DNA from: Corynebacterium deserti GIMN1.010
GTDB lineage: Bacteria > Actinomycetota > Actinomycetes > Mycobacteriales > Mycobacteriaceae
Length of the DNA: 64,000 nt
Direction of reading: 5' to 3'
Assembly: GCF_001277995.1 (NCBI RefSeq)
Contig: NZ_CP009220.1
Location: 1,116,001-1,180,000, forward strand
Shown here: positions 53,090 to 61,082 of the stretch, piece after piece
How the letters are laid out: every line of letters begins with the position of its first letter
How positions within the stretch are numbered: the first letter of the stretch is position 1
The notes under the pieces: generated by a model
The model's input: the letters and a program-made list of their open reading frames with translations, nothing else
Told to the model about the DNA's origin: nothing
The model's database searches: none
Translations under genes and position numbers: made by a program

Positions 53090-53305
53090 ATGACTTTCCC
53101 AGAACAATCTCGACGACTCGCCCGCAGCACCGCCGACAAATGGATCGGCGGCGTCGCTGGTGGCCTCGCAGAGACCTACGGTTGGAATCCAGCCTATGTG
53201 CGCCTCGCATTCGTGGCCTCGGTTCTGTTTCCACTGCCAGGTTCCCAGATCCTGTTCTACGCCCTCGCGTGGCTGATCATTCCATCCCGGGAAAATCGCT
53301 TCTAA
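53090..53305 (+). CDS. Small PspC-domain membrane protein
   Basis: A 71-residue protein with a PspC domain: RRLARSTADKWIGGVAGGLAETYGW, then a hydrophobic helix YVRLAFVASVLFPLPGSQILFYALAWLIIP. PspC domains are found in phage-shock and envelope-stress systems and sit in the cytoplasmic membrane. I chose ATG 53090, with AAGGAG about 10 bp upstream; a longer frame exists but begins in an unlikely region. No other psp gene lies nearby. A terminator follows at 53325. Confidence 0.85.
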   Translation: MTFPEQSRRLARSTADKWIGGVAGGLAETYGWNPAYVRLAFVASVLFPLPGSQILFYALAWLIIPSRENRF

Positions 53306-53324
53306 CGTGCGTTGCAAAACGCAG

Positions 53325-53356
53325 AAAGCCTGCACCATAAGTTGGGGCAGGCTTTT
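53325..53356 (+). terminator. Terminator after the PspC gene
   Basis: AAAGCCTGC and GCAGGCTTT pair around ACCATAAGTTGGG and are followed by TTAAT. Confidence 0.82.
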
Positions 53357-53379
53357 AATATGCAATTGGTGGGGGAGGG

Positions 53380-53808
53380 CTAGCCAACAAGGCGGGCGAA
53401 GCAGCGCGACACCTGAGCTAAACCCTCAATGTCATCAATATAAAGCTCGGAAAGAGGCCAGCTGTGCTTCGGGGTATGAATTTCCAGAAGGGAGTGAACT
53501 GCTTGTCCATCAGAATGGCCCAATGCGTCAATCTCCTCATTGCCCAGGGCAACTACTGACAAGGTCAGGTTGGAAGGTGAAATGACGGGGATTATCACCT
53601 GAGTTGCGCCATTGTCGAGGTGCTCGCGGGCGTTAGCATAAAGCTCGGCAACTGAGGTGTCAGTGGTGATGGGAATGACTGGAGTTAGCGGGTCGATCAT
53701 CTGCATGACGTCGTGTACTTCATTGAGTGCTTTGAAGTACACGGTGGCTGTTAGGAGTCGAAGCTCGGTGGTATGCTTCGCGGAAACCGGGTGCGTCTTC
53801 ATGTTCAT
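53380..53808 (-). CDS. Hypothetical protein
   Basis: A 142-residue soluble protein with no family I recognise. I chose ATG 53808 (MNMKTHPVSAKHTTELRLLT), with GAGAAAG just upstream. The sequence alternates strands and helices (ELRLLTATVYFKALNE, PVIPITTDTSVAELY, TQVIIPVISPSNLTLSVVALGNEEID, VHSLLEIHTPKHSWPLSELYIDD), a single alpha/beta domain. There is no signal peptide or membrane segment. It is divergent from the FNR-like regulator at 54197 across a 390-bp region, convergent with the PspC gene, and stands alone. Confidence 0.65.
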   Translation of the reverse strand: MNMKTHPVSAKHTTELRLLTATVYFKALNEVHDVMQMIDPLTPVIPITTDTSVAELYANAREHLDNGATQVIIPVISPSNLTLSVVALGNEEIDALGHSDGQAVHSLLEIHTPKHSWPLSELYIDDIEGLAQVSRCFARLVG

Positions 53809-53820
53809 CTTTCTCAACAA

Positions 53821-54196
53821 ATTATAAATATTCGCAACAACTTAGGGCAGTCGGTGGGAACTTACGCAAAGTACTTTCAAGCGGTACCGACTCGAATCCA
53901 GTTCTAAAGCTTGCTCAAGGGAATTGTAATCTAACTCTTATTATTTGGCGTCGCTGTCCAAAAGCTTAGAAAAGGGTATTTTCATTAAATTAGATTTTCT
54001 ATCCGTTTAGAATAGCCTGTCACAAGCGCTGAACCAATTAAGCGGACAGCGAGTTGGCTTTCTTAATTAAATACACGTAGAAGTACCGATGTCATTGAAT
54101 TCGCCAATCTTTAAGTGACCGAATTCGCCCCATGCAGCGTATCGTTGAAATTGAAGTTTATGAGGCAAATGAAAATATCCTGGGTAGCATGGGCTT
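53821..54196. other. Long intergenic region before the FNR-like regulator
   Basis: About 375 bp, AT-rich, without a gene. It should hold the promoters of the two divergent genes. I looked for an FNR-type box (TTGAY-N4-RTCAA) here and found none, so the regulator does not appear to control itself through such a site. Confidence 0.4.
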
Positions 54197-54949
54197 ATGA
54201 GCACTGATAGCCAAAACCCTGTAAGAAAATCCTGCGCACAGCCACATTCTTGTTCCCAAGAGGTGCGATTGAAAGCGATGTCGAGGTCACCGCTTACCAA
54301 AGGTCTAAATCAACTTGAACACCTCGAGTTAGATAAGTCACTAACTGCGTGGTCGTGGGCAGAAGATGATCCTTTGTACCTCGCAGGTGAGAAACTAAAC
54401 GGCAGTTACCTCATTGTCGCAGGGCGAGTGCGGGTCACTCGCGACACCATCGACGGGAAAGAACTCACCGTTGATATTGCAACGCCCGGCGATGTTATTG
54501 GTGCGATAGATACAGAATCTCAGCCGGCAGTAGATTCCGCTTGGGCAATAGAAACCACCTGTGCGCTGTTTCTTCCAGCAACCGCGTTGGCAACTGTGAT
54601 TGAACAGCATCCAAGTTTCGCTTTGGCGATGATTCGGATGCAGCAGCAACGTTTGGCTACAGCCAGAGATCATGAAATTAACCTGACTACGACCACAGTT
54701 GAGCAACGAGTAGCTATTGCAGTGAGAACTCTGGGACGAAAAATCGGGCAACGACGACCTGATGGAATCTTGCTCATTCAAGTTCGAATCCGGCGGGAAG
54801 ATGTTGCGGGTTTAGCAGGCACCACCGTGGAATCCACTTCTAGAGTTTTGGCGCGATTACGTAAAGAAGGGATCATTGATAGTGGTAGGGAATGGATTGC
54901 CGTGGTCGATGAACAGCAGCTAGATGCCATAATCGGGGAGGACTTTTAG
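54197..54949 (+). CDS. CRP/FNR-family transcriptional regulator, FNR-like
   Basis: A 250-residue regulator: N-terminal segment (1-30), a cNMP-binding-type barrel (40-135), a dimer helix and a C-terminal winged helix. The recognition helix TVESTSRVLARL carries Glu-x-x-Ser-Arg as in E. coli FNR (Glu209, Ser212, Arg213) and not the CRP pattern, so it should read TTGAY-type half-sites. With the ATG at 54197, Cys13 and Cys19 lie near the N-terminus and Cys122 in the barrel, close to the cluster ligands of FNR; a shorter form from ATG 54278 would lack the first two. The next two genes have matching boxes. This corresponds to cg1327 of C. glutamicum, I believe. Confidence 0.85.
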   Translation: MSTDSQNPVRKSCAQPHSCSQEVRLKAMSRSPLTKGLNQLEHLELDKSLTAWSWAEDDPLYLAGEKLNGSYLIVAGRVRVTRDTIDGKELTVDIATPGDVIGAIDTESQPAVDSAWAIETTCALFLPATALATVIEQHPSFALAMIRMQQQRLATARDHEINLTTTTVEQRVAIAVRTLGRKIGQRRPDGILLIQVRIRREDVAGLAGTTVESTSRVLARLRKEGIIDSGREWIAVVDEQQLDAIIGEDF

Positions 54950-54963
54950 CACTTTCCGCCTGT

Positions 54964-54977
54964 TTGATCTAGGTCAA
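54964..54977 (+). promoter_or_regulatory. FNR-type box before the HMA protein gene
   Basis: TTGAT-CTAG-GTCAA has one mismatch to a perfect palindrome. Its centre lies about 40 bp before a likely start of transcription (a -10-like TTAGAG at 54999), the usual class-II activator position. Confidence 0.7.
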
Positions 54978-55069
54978 GGAACTCCGCTCGGCACGTCCTT
55001 AGAGTCAAAGGTGTTCAGACAAACACTGGCACCGTAAGGCACCGAAAGTTACCGAAAGGACTGGTTTCC

Positions 55070-55306
55070 ATGACCGCCCCAAACTCCCTCAAGCAAACAA
55101 CTCTTCGCTCTGATGAGTTTTCTTGCCCATCCTGTGTCTCCAAGATTGAAAACAAATTGAATGGATTGGATGGCGTCGACAATGCAGAGGTGAAGTTCTC
55201 CTCGGGAAGAATCCTTGTTGATCACGACCCCAGCAAGGTCTCTGTCAAGGATCTAGTCGCTGCAGTCGCAGAGGTTGGCTACACCGTAAAGCCATCAGCA
55301 ATCTAA
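55070..55306 (+). CDS. Heavy-metal-associated (copper-chaperone-like) HMA protein
   Basis: A 78-residue single HMA domain. The metal site is FSCPSCVSKIENKL (Cys-x-x-Cys at residues 20-23), with the beta-alpha-beta-beta-alpha-beta pattern continuing through NAEVKFSSGRILVDHD and VAAVAEVGYTV. These proteins bind Cu(I) or Zn(II) in the cytoplasm and pass it to P-type ATPases, here probably the transporter at 55474, which lacks its own N-terminal metal-binding domain. GAAAGGA lies 10 bp before the ATG. It is preceded by an FNR-type box and followed by a terminator, so it can be made separately from the ATPase. Confidence 0.9.
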   Translation: MTAPNSLKQTTLRSDEFSCPSCVSKIENKLNGLDGVDNAEVKFSSGRILVDHDPSKVSVKDLVAAVAEVGYTVKPSAI

Positions 55307-55327
55307 AACTCTCAGTTAGACGATTAC

Positions 55328-55362
55328 AAGCCACCGGCGCCACAAGTTGGACCGGTGGCTTT
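55328..55362 (+). terminator. Terminator after the HMA protein gene
   Basis: AAGCCACCGG and CCGGTGGCTT pair around CGCCACAAGTTGGA, followed by TGTCG. It lies 21 bp after the stop. Confidence 0.8.
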
Positions 55363-55398
55363 GTCGTCTATTCGGGGAGTGGGTGTATTTGGAACTCT

Positions 55399-55412
55399 TT
55401 GACGCAGGTCAA
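55399..55412 (+). promoter_or_regulatory. FNR-type box before the P-type ATPase gene
   Basis: TTGAC-GCAG-GTCAA has perfect 5-bp arms. The half-site GTCAA and the following GGAA are shared with the box at 54964. Its centre lies about 40 bp before a likely transcription start near 55445 (with CATAAC as a possible -10). Confidence 0.72.
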
Positions 55413-55473
55413 GGAAGTAACTCTCGCCCCACCATAACGTTAAAAGTGAGGAAAAAGAAGAAAGGAAGAAATC

Positions 55474-57351
55474 ATGAAAACGTGGAAGACCTGGGGGATC
55501 GTCGGTACTTCAGGCCTATTGATCATTTTGTCCTGGTTGAGCGCATCAAGCCCAATGCTGGCGGACGCATTAATGCTGATGGCAGCAGTTGTTGCTGGTT
55601 GGCCGATTGCTCAATCTGCATATCAAGCACTTCGCATTCGAATGGTGTCGATTGATCTGCTTGTCGTCGTCGCTGCAGTCGGCGCCATGTTCATTAATAA
55701 CTATTGGGAGTCGGCGGCGGTAACGTTCCTCTTTGCCTTGGGTAAAGCGCTGGAACGTGCGACTATGAACCGCACCCGCAAAGCGCTTTCTGATTTGGTG
55801 GATGCCGCTCCAGAAACAGCAACAAGGCTCAACACGGATGACTCAAGAGAGGTAGTTGAGCTGTGGGAGCTGGAGCCCGGTGACATCGTCGTTGTGCGAA
55901 ATGGCGAACAAATTCCCGTCGATGGACACGTGATTGCGGGTGCGGGTGGAATCGATGAATCCAACATCACCGGAGAATCCATGCCGGCCGAAAAGGGACA
56001 AGGCTCTGATGTTTACGCAGGAACCTGGCTGCGATCTGGTGTTTTAAGAATCGAAGCCACGGGCATTGGTTCAGACTCAACCTTGGCAAAAATCATTCAC
56101 CGCGTTGAAGAGGCCCAGGATGACAAAGCCCGCACACAAACATTCTTAGAGAAATTCTCCAAGTGGTACACGCCAGGCGTCATGATCGCCGCCGCAGTGG
56201 TGGGACTTATCACCTGGGATGTAGAACTAGCACTGACACTCTTAGTGATCGGCTGCCCCGGCGCATTGGTTATCTCCATCCCTGTGTCCATCGTCGCAGG
56301 CATCGGCCGTGCTGCACGCGATGGCGTGCTGATCAAGGGTGGAGAATACCTAGAAACCGCCGCGAAAGTCGATTTCGTTGTCGTGGACAAAACTGGAACG
56401 CTGACCACCGGCCGCCCAGAACTCACCGACGTAGACGTCATCGATCCCGCCTACAGCCAGGGCGAGGTGCTGGAGCTCGCCGCGCGCGCCGAGACGGCTT
56501 CAGAACATCCGCTTGCCGACGCCATCATCCGTGGTGCCCAGGATCGGGGGCTGTCCACAACATTGGTGGAAGGAGCTGAAAACATCACCGGCCGAGGTAT
56601 TATCGCAGATGTCGATGGACAGGCAGTTGCTGTTGGATCCGCTGAGTTACTTGATCATGAACCAGACTCGACCAGGATCCTGGAGCTTAATGCCGAAGGA
56701 AAGACCGCGATGTTTGTCGGAGTGAACGGACACGCCATTGGAATCGTGGCGGTCGCCGACGCCGTTCGTTCAGACTCGTCATTAGCAGTTAAGTCGCTGC
56801 ATAAAGCAGGTATCCAAGTTGTCATGGCGACTGGCGATGCTCACCGTGTTGCACAGAACGTAGCCTCCAAACTGGGAGTGGATGAAGTCCACTCAGAACT
56901 ATTGCCTGAGCAGAAATTAGAGCTGGTGCGTGAGCTCCAAGCCTCCGGAAAAACAGTGGCGATGGTTGGCGACGGAGTCAACGACACCCCAGCATTGGCA
57001 GCTGCTGATATCGGAGTAGCGATGGGCGTGGCAGGTTCCCCTGCAGCCATTGAAACCGCTGATATCGCACTCATGGCGGATCGCCTCCCACGGCTGGCAC
57101 ATGCAGTGACCTTGGCAAAACGCACCGTAAGAACCATGCGGATCAACATTCTTATTGCGTTGGCTACCGTGATGGTGTTGCTAGCTGGCGTCCTATTTGG
57201 CGGAGTTACCATGTCGGTCGGCATGCTCGTTCACGAAGCAAGCGTGCTGCTTGTTATCGGCATCGCCATGCTGTTGCTGCGTCCGACACTTAAAGATGAT
57301 GCTGCGCAAGCAAGCGATATTAAACGCTCGCAAATACAACAAATCGCATAA
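55474..57351 (+). CDS. Heavy-metal P-type ATPase (P1B-like) with CPG motif
   Basis: A 625-residue ion pump in the cytoplasmic membrane. It has the phosphorylation site DKTGTLT (about 305), TGES (about 170), the HP motif SEHPLA, and the hinge GDGVNDTPALAAADIG. The usual P1B metal motif CPC is CPG here (IGCPGALVIS, about 259-268). The last membrane segments contain HEASVLLVIGIA. Six membrane segments precede or follow the core, and there is no N-terminal HMA domain, so the chaperone-like gene upstream may serve that role. The metal is not determined: Cu, Zn, Co and Mn are all possible. An FNR-type box controls it. An insertion sequence follows 8 bp after the stop. Confidence 0.9.
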   Translation: MKTWKTWGIVGTSGLLIILSWLSASSPMLADALMLMAAVVAGWPIAQSAYQALRIRMVSIDLLVVVAAVGAMFINNYWESAAVTFLFALGKALERATMNRTRKALSDLVDAAPETATRLNTDDSREVVELWELEPGDIVVVRNGEQIPVDGHVIAGAGGIDESNITGESMPAEKGQGSDVYAGTWLRSGVLRIEATGIGSDSTLAKIIHRVEEAQDDKARTQTFLEKFSKWYTPGVMIAAAVVGLITWDVELALTLLVIGCPGALVISIPVSIVAGIGRAARDGVLIKGGEYLETAAKVDFVVVDKTGTLTTGRPELTDVDVIDPAYSQGEVLELAARAETASEHPLADAIIRGAQDRGLSTTLVEGAENITGRGIIADVDGQAVAVGSAELLDHEPDSTRILELNAEGKTAMFVGVNGHAIGIVAVADAVRSDSSLAVKSLHKAGIQVVMATGDAHRVAQNVASKLGVDEVHSELLPEQKLELVRELQASGKTVAMVGDGVNDTPALAAADIGVAMGVAGSPAAIETADIALMADRLPRLAHAVTLAKRTVRTMRINILIALATVMVLLAGVLFGGVTMSVGMLVHEASVLLVIGIAMLLLRPTLKDDAAQASDIKRSQIQQIA

Positions 57352-57387
57352 GCAGTGGCTGAACTAGCCCCTGAAAGTTGGACTGGT

Positions 57388-58668
57388 TTAATTCTCAGTA
57401 ATGAGAGCTTCAAGGGTCTGATTCCGATATTGCATCGGAGTTAGACCCTTGAAACGTTGTTGGAGTCGGTCATTGTTCTACCAAAAGATGTAGTCATCTA
57501 CGGCTTGTCGAAACTCTCCAACACTGGCGAAGTGCTCGTCGTGATACATCTCGGTTTTCAGATGTCCGAAGAAGTTCTCCATGACCGCATTGTCGTAGCA
57601 GTTGCCCTTACGTGACATGGACTGAATACCTTCGACAGATTCGATGAGTCGACGCCGGCTTGAATGCTGATACTGGAAGCCTTGATCTGTATGCACTATC
57701 AACCCTTGTGCAGGTTGATGCACGATGATTGCGTTTTTCAACGACGAGGATGTGAACTTCGTCGATAGTGACGTTGATAGTTCATAGGCCAAGATGGTGC
57801 GGTCGTGCAGATCCATCACCGGTGGCAAATAGAACTTGGTGCCAGCGACACGGAATTCAGTGACGTCACTGACCCATGCTGTGTTCGACTTTCCTGGGGT
57901 GAAATTGCGATCCAGGATGTTATCGGCGATATGACTGATGTGTCCTTTATAGGAGTTGTACTTCCTGCGAGTCCTGACCTTGGACTTTAACCCCATGTGA
58001 TCCATGAGCTTATAGACCAGCTTGTGTCCTACCTGCCAACCTTGATTGCGAAGTTCACTAAGTACGCGACGGTAGCCATAGCGACGTTTCATCTTCTCGA
58101 AAATGGACTTAATGGTCTCTTTAAGCTCAGCGTGCTCATCGGGTTGACTCAACCGTGCTTGATGGTAGAAATACGTCGAACGGGCACAACCGGCAGCTTT
58201 GAGGAGATCGTCGAGTGTGTGGTCTGACGTGAGAATGGCGATAGCTGCGGCTTTTAGCCTCGCCGCTGGCTCCTCAAGTCCCGCATTTTCTAGGTACGCA
58301 TTTTCAGCCTCGAGTTGTTCTACTCTGCGGCGAAGTTTGCCTTCTTCGGTCAAAGCTGCTGGTTTCCCGACCGTACCGGTGGAAGCAACGATTTTATGCT
58401 CAGAAAGACGCTCGATATAGACAATGCTTGTGTATTGCGATCCATGGTTTAAATGATGAATCAGGCCAGGCATTTCTTTAGCGCACGCAATCGTTTGGTT
58501 CAGCGCCTGCAAAGGCAATGCCCCGGTTCGCATCGAATCGGACAAGGCCCAGCCGACGATGTGGCGGGGGAACGCATCCGTGACGAAAGCGGTGTACACA
58601 AAGCCTTGTTCAAAGAGTTCGACGAGTTGTTCTCGTTGATGCTTAGTGAGGGAACTTCGTGCGCTCAT
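57388..58668 (-). pseudogene. IS3-family OrfA-OrfB with foreign insert and premature stop
   Basis: From ATG 58668 (GGGGAG upstream) the frame reads the OrfA start MSARSSLTKHQREQLVELFE, then a foreign part VYTAFVTDAFPRHIVGWALS ... ASTGTVG, then the OrfA/OrfB rest LRRRVEQLEAENAYLEN, RRYGYRRVLSELR, NTAWVSDVTEFRV (first Asp), VHTDQGFQYQHSS (second Asp), NAVMENFFGHLK (Glu). A TAG at 57478 interrupts DDYIFW*NNDRLQQRF, after which the frame stays open to TAA 57388. The foreign part is a piece of another IS3 transposase with the second Asp changed to Asn (HLNHGSQYTS). Confidence 0.8.
58366..58599 (-). repeat. Fragment of a second IS3-type transposase inserted in OrfA
   Basis: A 78-codon piece from the catalytic core of a different IS3-family OrfB is present in frame between OrfA residues. 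It includes the GSQYTSIVYIERLSEHKI region. It probably arose by recombination between two elements rather than transposition, as it lacks any terminal repeat. Confidence 0.7.
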
Positions 58669-58728
58669 AGAAAAACTCCCCGTTAGTTGGTGTTTGGTTT
58701 CTCGGTCCAACTAATGGGGAGCAGTTCA

Positions 58729-59150
58729 CCGAAAAGTGGTTCCACGATTTGAGTCCCAATCATTCTAGGGTTAAGTCCACTTCCCGGCAGCTCTAAAGCC
58801 TTCGTCTTCGCCCCATCACCGAGCGTGTCAAGAACTTTGTGTGTGGGGCTCTTTCTACATCTCCACCTACATCACTTCCTCTTCCTCGCAACTAAAGCAT
58901 GCCACAGTGAGCCGGGGTAGATGTGCGTCATTGTCAAGGTTGATCATGGAAAGCAGCTTCTCGGCCAGCTCAGCTCGTGTAAGCGCGAGGATCCAGTGTT
59001 TGTCATCTGCCTCGAGGAAGATTGCCATGCCACGAATCTAGGGCATGTCGTCTGGTGATAGGCAGCAAAATTTGGTGATTTGGTGACTACATTTCGATGA
59101 CACCCGAAGCGCATCGGATACATTACGAGGCAACGTCAGGTAACGCCACG
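58729..59150. other. Region between the insertion sequence and the tRNA
   Basis: About 420 bp. The only protein-like content is the short reverse ORF listed at 58867. The rest shows no gene, repeat or RNA that I recognise. Confidence 0.4.
58867..59028 (-). CDS. Short hypothetical protein (53 residues)
   Basis: The minus-strand frame reads MAIFLEADDKHWILALTRAE ... LPRLTVACFSCEEEEVM. It is too short for routine gene finding, but the composition looks like a real acidic, folded peptide (alternating hydrophobic and charged residues, a C-terminal CFSC pair). No ribosome-binding site is evident and no family is known to me. It may be a genuine small gene or the end of a larger one that was cut by the insertion sequence. 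Confidence 0.4.
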   Translation of the reverse strand: MAIFLEADDKHWILALTRAELAEKLLSMINLDNDAHLPRLTVACFSCEEEEVM

Positions 59151-59192
59151 AAAAGAAAACCCCCGACACGCTGGGGAGACAGCATGTCAGGG
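59151..59192 (-). terminator. Terminator behind tRNA-Arg
   Basis: On the minus strand CCCTGACATGCT and AGCGTGTCGGGGG pair around GTCTCCCC, followed by TTTTCTTTTC. It lies 13 bp after the tRNA 3' end. Confidence 0.85.
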
Positions 59193-59205
59193 ATTATGGA
59201 AAATG

Positions 59206-59278
59206 TGCCCCCGATAGGAGTCGAACCTACGACCTTCGGTACCGGAAACCGGTGCTCTATCCACTGAGCTACGGAGGC
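59206..59278 (-). tRNA. tRNA-Arg, anticodon CCG
   Basis: The 73-nt sequence folds as a tRNA: acceptor GCCTCCG with CGGGGGC, D-arm GCTC/GAGC, anticodon loop TTCCGGT (anticodon CCG, reads CGG) and T-arm GTAGG-TTCGACT-CCTAT. The discriminator base is A and CCA is not encoded. The anticodon stem has one C-A mismatch at its base. It is followed by a terminator. Confidence 0.93.
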
Positions 59279-59351
59279 GAACCGTCACCATCTCCTCTAG
59301 TGGGTGATGACAACGGTGTGATTCTATCACCATCTACTAAGTGGAAAGCAA

Positions 59352-60938
59352 TTAACCAGCCGTAATTGGGGTGGGTGTGTTACCTTCGACCCAGGTGGCG
59401 TAGGTGTGTCCGGTGCGGAGGTAGTCCACAACAATGTCGTTGATTGCTTGGTTGGTGCCACCGATGGATTGGCCGTGTCCTGGTCCGTTGACGGTGACCA
59501 CGTGGGCGTTCATGGCGTCGGCAAGCTCGTTGTGGGTCCAGTATGGGGTCTGTGGGTCGCTGGTTCCCTGGAGGAGCAGTGGTTGGACTGCTAGTTGAGA
59601 TCCGTCGGTTGGCTGGCGGCCGCTTGTTGGGGTGATGCCGGCACAGGCTTGTCCGGAGCTGAATTTAACGGAGTAGATGTCAAAGACGTCACCGGTGACC
59701 ATGCTTGTCCATGCCATGCGTGCCATTGCTACTGGGTCTGGTGCGACGGTGTTTTCGTTGCACATGACCATGCGCTGCATGTTGACGCTGGCGTTGACAC
59801 TTTCGATGACGTATGGGTCGTCGCCGGTGTCAGTTACATCAGGGATGGGTGTTTGCCCCGAGATGGCGCCTGCGAGCATTGGCCAGGTTGATGGCTGTGG
59901 GATGTAGGCGCGGGTGACGTTGAGCAGCGGGCTCAGTGACTGGTTGGATCCAGGGTTGAGGAGCTGGGTGGCAAGGCCCTGGAGCTGCACGGAGGTTGGG
60001 TTGGTGGCGGTCATGACGTCGGCGCCTGCTTGGCCGGTCCATGCGAATGCTGGTGGGATGTCGCCAACTTGTGCAGGTGGTGGAGCAACCGTTGGGTTGG
60101 TTCCAGTCTCGGCGACGATCTTGTTGGACCAGTTTTGGTACACAGCAAGTGGGGTGGCGCCGAGTCCATAGGTGTCGTTGTTTTCTGCCACCCAGGTAAA
60201 GAAGTCGTTGAGGGAGTTTTTGTAGCCGTGTTCTTGGGCAGCCATGACGCCGTTCCACGCGAGGCTGGGAGACATAGCGGAGTCGAGGACAACGCGATCG
60301 GTGTGTTGTGGGTAGCGGGAAGCATAGACGGAACCGAGGTAGGTGCCGTAGGAAAGACCCAGAATGGAGATCTTTTCTTCACCGAGTGCTTGGCGCACAC
60401 GCTCCCAGTCGTTGGCGGTGTTATCGGTGGTAAGGCTCGAGGTGTAGCCCGGGGTGCCGATTTCACAGGAGTCTTTAACAAAGGCACCTTCGCGGGTCAT
60501 GATGGACAGCGTGTCGTAGCCTGGCGCGATGTTATTGCAGTTCACCGGGGTAGAGCCGACCATGCCGCGGGGTTGGACTGCGACGAGATCGAACTCGTTG
60601 TACATGGCTTCTGGCCAGTTCATGGAGGCCGCACCGAAGAAGCTGTAGGCGTCGCCGCCGGGGCCACCGGCATTGCCAAAGATGGTGCCCTGCTTGTCAC
60701 CGCGAGCGGGGACTTTGACGAAGCCGACGCTGATTTCACCAAGCGCGGGGTCGGAGTAGTGCATGGGGACATCAATTCGTCCGCACTGTGCGGTGGAAAT
60801 ATCCACCTGGGGAGGGCATTGCTCCCACGTGATTGCTTGTTGTGCTGTTGCGTGTGGGGCGGAATGAGAAATAGGTGTTAAAACTGCTGCGACGGTTGCG
60901 ACCGCCACAAGTGTTGTTCTCACGGTCCTGCGGGTCAT
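59352..60938 (-). CDS. Secreted alpha/beta hydrolase, tripeptidyl-aminopeptidase-like
   Basis: A 528-residue exported serine hydrolase of the S33-like group (mycobacterial Hip1/CaeA, Streptomyces tripeptidyl aminopeptidase). Signal peptide: MTRRTVRTTLVAVATVAAVL with cleavage near ATAQQA (about 33). The oxyanion region is GNAGGPGGDAYSF, followed by LVAVQPRGMVGS, the nucleophile GLSYGTYLGS with Ser196, and the C-terminal acid and His in QGTSDPQTPYW and GPGHGQSIGG. Cysteines at 41, 52, 134 and 158 could form disulfides. GGAGTT precedes ATG 60938. It probably cleaves peptides in the cell envelope. It is divergent from argS. Confidence 0.9.
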   Translation of the reverse strand: MTRRTVRTTLVAVATVAAVLTPISHSAPHATAQQAITWEQCPPQVDISTAQCGRIDVPMHYSDPALGEISVGFVKVPARGDKQGTIFGNAGGPGGDAYSFFGAASMNWPEAMYNEFDLVAVQPRGMVGSTPVNCNNIAPGYDTLSIMTREGAFVKDSCEIGTPGYTSSLTTDNTANDWERVRQALGEEKISILGLSYGTYLGSVYASRYPQHTDRVVLDSAMSPSLAWNGVMAAQEHGYKNSLNDFFTWVAENNDTYGLGATPLAVYQNWSNKIVAETGTNPTVAPPPAQVGDIPPAFAWTGQAGADVMTATNPTSVQLQGLATQLLNPGSNQSLSPLLNVTRAYIPQPSTWPMLAGAISGQTPIPDVTDTGDDPYVIESVNASVNMQRMVMCNENTVAPDPVAMARMAWTSMVTGDVFDIYSVKFSSGQACAGITPTSGRQPTDGSQLAVQPLLLQGTSDPQTPYWTHNELADAMNAHVVTVNGPGHGQSIGGTNQAINDIVVDYLRTGHTYATWVEGNTPTPITAG

Positions 60939-61082
60939 AGGAACTCCAATGACTGTTCGTTAGGTGAAGATAATTAATGCGCACTGCAGAGCCTAACGAT
61001 TTTTTGGGTGAAACGGCAGAGTTTTCTTATATTTGGGACCGTATTCTGTGGATCGGGTGCACCTCCGCTAGAATTTCACCCC

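Larger units (their letters stand above)
57360..58728 (-). mobile_element. IS3-family element, chimeric and inactive
   Basis: A 1369-bp element bounded by the imperfect inverted repeat TGAACTAGCCCCTGAAAGTT (57360) against TGAACTGCTCCCCATTAGTT (complement, ending 58728). The transposase frame runs on the minus strand and is damaged. A 234-bp piece of a second IS3-type transposase (58366-58599) has been inserted into its OrfA. I see no target-site duplication. It lies directly behind the P-type ATPase gene. Confidence 0.8.

Noticed and set aside
57360..59278. tRNA-Arg used as an attachment site by an island
   Set aside because: The only mobile DNA nearby is the IS3 element, which does not use tRNA genes, and no partial tRNA copy is seen elsewhere in the window.
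60030..60881. 283-codon open frame antisense to the secreted hydrolase gene
   Set aside because: The hydrolase on the minus strand has a signal peptide, full catalytic motifs and a ribosome site, while this frame has none of these.
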